A DNA stretch of 64,000 nt from Sphingorhabdus sp. M41 (GTDB lineage Bacteria > Pseudomonadota > Alphaproteobacteria > Sphingomonadales > Sphingomonadaceae), in assembly GCF_001586275.1 (NCBI RefSeq), contig NZ_CP014545.1, forward strand, positions 1,204,501 through 1,268,500, read 5' to 3'. Shown one piece after another: positions 62,620-64,000 of the stretch (position 1 is its first letter; each line of letters starts with the position of its first letter). A program made the translations under genes and the position numbers. The notes below the pieces were generated by a model, which saw only the letters and a list, made by a program, of their open reading frames with translations, ran no database searches and was not told the origin of the DNA.

Positions 62620-63507
62620 ATGGCGAATAATGAAATGATGAGCAAAATCGAAAATGGCCAAGGCTTTATCGCCGCGCTGGACCAGAGCGGTGGCTCGACG
62701 CCAAAAGCACTGGCTGGCTATGGCATTGGTGAAGATAGCTTCTCCAATGACGATGAGATGTTCGGTCTGATCCACAAGATGCGCAGCCGCATCATTACCT
62801 CGCCCAGCTTCGGCAACGGCAAGGTGATTGGTGCCATCCTGTTCGAGAAGACCATGAATGGCGATGCCGGCGGGAAACCGGTACCGGAAGCGCTCTGGGA
62901 TCGCGGCGTCGTGCCTTTTCTGAAAGTCGACAAGGGCCTCGAGGACGAAGTGAACGGTGTTCAGTTGATGAAACCGATCCCTGATCTGGATGCCCAGTGC
63001 GCCCATGCGGTTTCAAAGGGTGTTTTCGGAACCAAGATGCGGTCGGTGATCAACAAGGCCAATGCGGAAGGAATCGCTGCGGTTGTCGCGCAGCAATTCG
63101 ATTTCGGCAAACAGATCTTGAGCCACGGGCTGGTGCCAATCATCGAGCCGGAAGTGAATATCAAAAGCGAAGAGCGCGCTGAATGCGACAAGATTTTGCT
63201 CGGCGAACTGACCAAGCATCTGGACGCTCTGGCGGACGATCAGCGGGTGATGCTGAAACTGTCGATTCCGGTTGAGCCCAATCTCTACCAGTCCCTGGTC
63301 GATCACCCCAAGGTGGTTCGGCTGGTCGCTCTGTCTGGTGGCTATTCCACCGAAGATGCGTGCGAGCAGCTGGCCAAGAACAAGGGCATGATCGCCAGCT
63401 TCAGCCGCGGCTTGCTGCAGGATTTGCGGGTTTCGCAGAGCGACGAGGAATTTGATGCGGTGCTCGGCGGTGCGATTGACCAGATTTATCGCGCTTCGAT
63501 TACCTGA
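62620..63507 (+). CDS. fda: Fructose-bisphosphate aldolase, class I
   Basis: Schiff-base aldolase of glycolysis/gluconeogenesis. The 295-aa protein has GFIAALDQSGGSTPKAL, TSPSFGNGKVIGAILFE, VVPFLKVDKGLEDE, IIEPEVNI, and MLKLSIP with the likely Schiff-base Lys. LSGGYSTEDA follows. The pattern and length match the short class I Fda of Firmicutes such as staphylococci rather than the metal-dependent class II enzyme. It starts 19 bp after pgk. Confidence 0.95.
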   Translation: MANNEMMSKIENGQGFIAALDQSGGSTPKALAGYGIGEDSFSNDDEMFGLIHKMRSRIITSPSFGNGKVIGAILFEKTMNGDAGGKPVPEALWDRGVVPFLKVDKGLEDEVNGVQLMKPIPDLDAQCAHAVSKGVFGTKMRSVINKANAEGIAAVVAQQFDFGKQILSHGLVPIIEPEVNIKSEERAECDKILLGELTKHLDALADDQRVMLKLSIPVEPNLYQSLVDHPKVVRLVALSGGYSTEDACEQLAKNKGMIASFSRGLLQDLRVSQSDEEFDAVLGGAIDQIYRASIT

Positions 63508-63522
63508 CCGGAGGGCCTAGGC

Positions 63523-64000
63523 TTGTCGCTGTCCGATCCCGGTTGGTCTGCTGTCGATGATTATATCGTTGGCAAACTGATTGGGGAGGACACGGCACTG
63601 GAAGCAGCGCTGGCAAATAACCGGCGGGCGGGACTGCCGCCGATTGACGTGTCGCTGGCGCAAGGCAAGATGCTGCAGTTGCTGGCGCGCGGTGTTGGAG
63701 CAAGGCGCATTCTCGAGATCGGTACGCTCGGCGGTTATTCTTCCATCTTTCTCGCCCGTGCGCTGGGCGAAGATGGTGTGCTGGTCACGCTGGAACTCGA
63801 ACCGGAATATGCAGCAGTGGCGTGCGCCAATATCGAGCATGCGGGTGTCGGCCGTAGCGTTGATATCCGTATCGGACCGGCATGCGATACGCTTGAAGCC
63901 ATGTGCAGCGAAGGCGAGGCGGCGTTCGATTTTGTCTTCATCGATGCCGACAAGGACAATTATCCCGCCTATCTTGACTATGCGATCCAATTGTCACGGC
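63523..64000 (+). CDS. O-methyltransferase, SAM-dependent (5' part only)
   Basis: The reading frame continues past the window end; 159 codons are visible. The start is TTG 63523 with GGAGGG at 63510-63515. The SAM-binding motif RRILEIGTLGGYSSIFLARAL, then TLELEPEYAAVACANIEHAG and FDFVFIDADKDNYPAYLDY, match the catechol/caffeoyl-CoA O-methyltransferase-type family (quoted in segments). Substrate unknown. It follows fda by 15 bp and is probably in the same operon. Confidence 0.88.
   Translation, partial: MSLSDPGWSAVDDYIVGKLIGEDTALEAALANNRRAGLPPIDVSLAQGKMLQLLARGVGARRILEIGTLGGYSSIFLARALGEDGVLVTLELEPEYAAVACANIEHAGVGRSVDIRIGPACDTLEAMCSEGEAAFDFVFIDADKDNYPAYLDYAIQLSR

Overview
The window reads as a chromosomal segment of an alphaproteobacterium, most likely Sphingomonadales (Sphingopyxis/Sphingorhabdus/Parasphingorhabdus type). 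Reasons: an F0 ATP-synthase operon with paired b' and b subunits, a GcrA cell-cycle regulator, HspQ, a DUF2842 membrane protein, the order small coiled-coil gene-zapA-6S RNA-fau, and an intergenic palindrome built on CTGAGCTTGTCGAAG that is common in sphingomonad genomes. No rRNA, insertion sequence, prophage or CRISPR array was seen. Three tRNA genes are present: Ser(CGA), Pro(CGG) and Asp(GTC).

Layout. 1-1.5 kb: end of the F0 operon (atpE with an unusual C-terminal tail, b', b). 1.6-8.3 kb, + strand: uvrC, a two-gene toxin-antitoxin module, recO, leuB, metZ, apaG and a LysR regulator. 8.3-13.8 kb: a beta-lactamase-fold serine hydrolase, topoisomerase IV parE, gcrA, an orphan ABC-2 permease and hspQ. 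14.1-18.1 kb: an iron-uptake operon (TonB-dependent siderophore receptor, membrane protein, PepSY reductase-like protein) behind a Fur-box-like site. 18.8-22.8 kb: an envelope locus with an ECF sigma/anti-sigma pair, an exported subtilisin-like protease and a Gly/Ser-rich exported protein. 23.2-33.2 kb: a seven-gene neutral-lipid operon with a HAD phosphatase-PlsC fusion, PlsB, wax ester synthase/DGAT, patatin-type lipase, two alpha/beta hydrolases and gpsA. It encodes making, breaking and precursor supply of storage lipid in one transcription unit.

33.5-39.2 kb: a diffusible-signal-factor (DSF) quorum-sensing locus. RpfF synthase faces an RpfC-type hybrid kinase, which is co-transcribed with a REC-PAS-GGDEF-EAL protein rather than the HD-GYP protein RpfG. 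39.5-44.2 kb: tRNA-Pro, thyA and a trypsin-like autotransporter. 44.3-47.9 kb: branched-chain 2-oxoacid dehydrogenase (E1alpha, E1beta, E2; no E3). 48.0-48.2 kb: palindromic intergenic repeats. 48.2-56.1 kb, - strand: four exported proteins, three of them DUF11/Ig-like and the last a 1712-residue DUF11 plus beta-barrel protein. This set is the best candidate here for an undescribed surface system. 56.5-58.2 kb: tRNA-Asp, DUF2842 gene, fau, 6S RNA, zapA and a coiled-coil gene. 58.4-63.5 kb: central carbon operon tkt-gap-pgk-fda, followed by an O-methyltransferase cut by the window end.

All family calls rest on reading motifs and protein sequence by eye. No database search was run. Start codons were adjusted where a Shine-Dalgarno (SD) site or overlap decided them: leuB, the ABC permease, PepSY, S8 protease, rpfF, thyA, gap, and the genes at 18809, 53436 and 57985.
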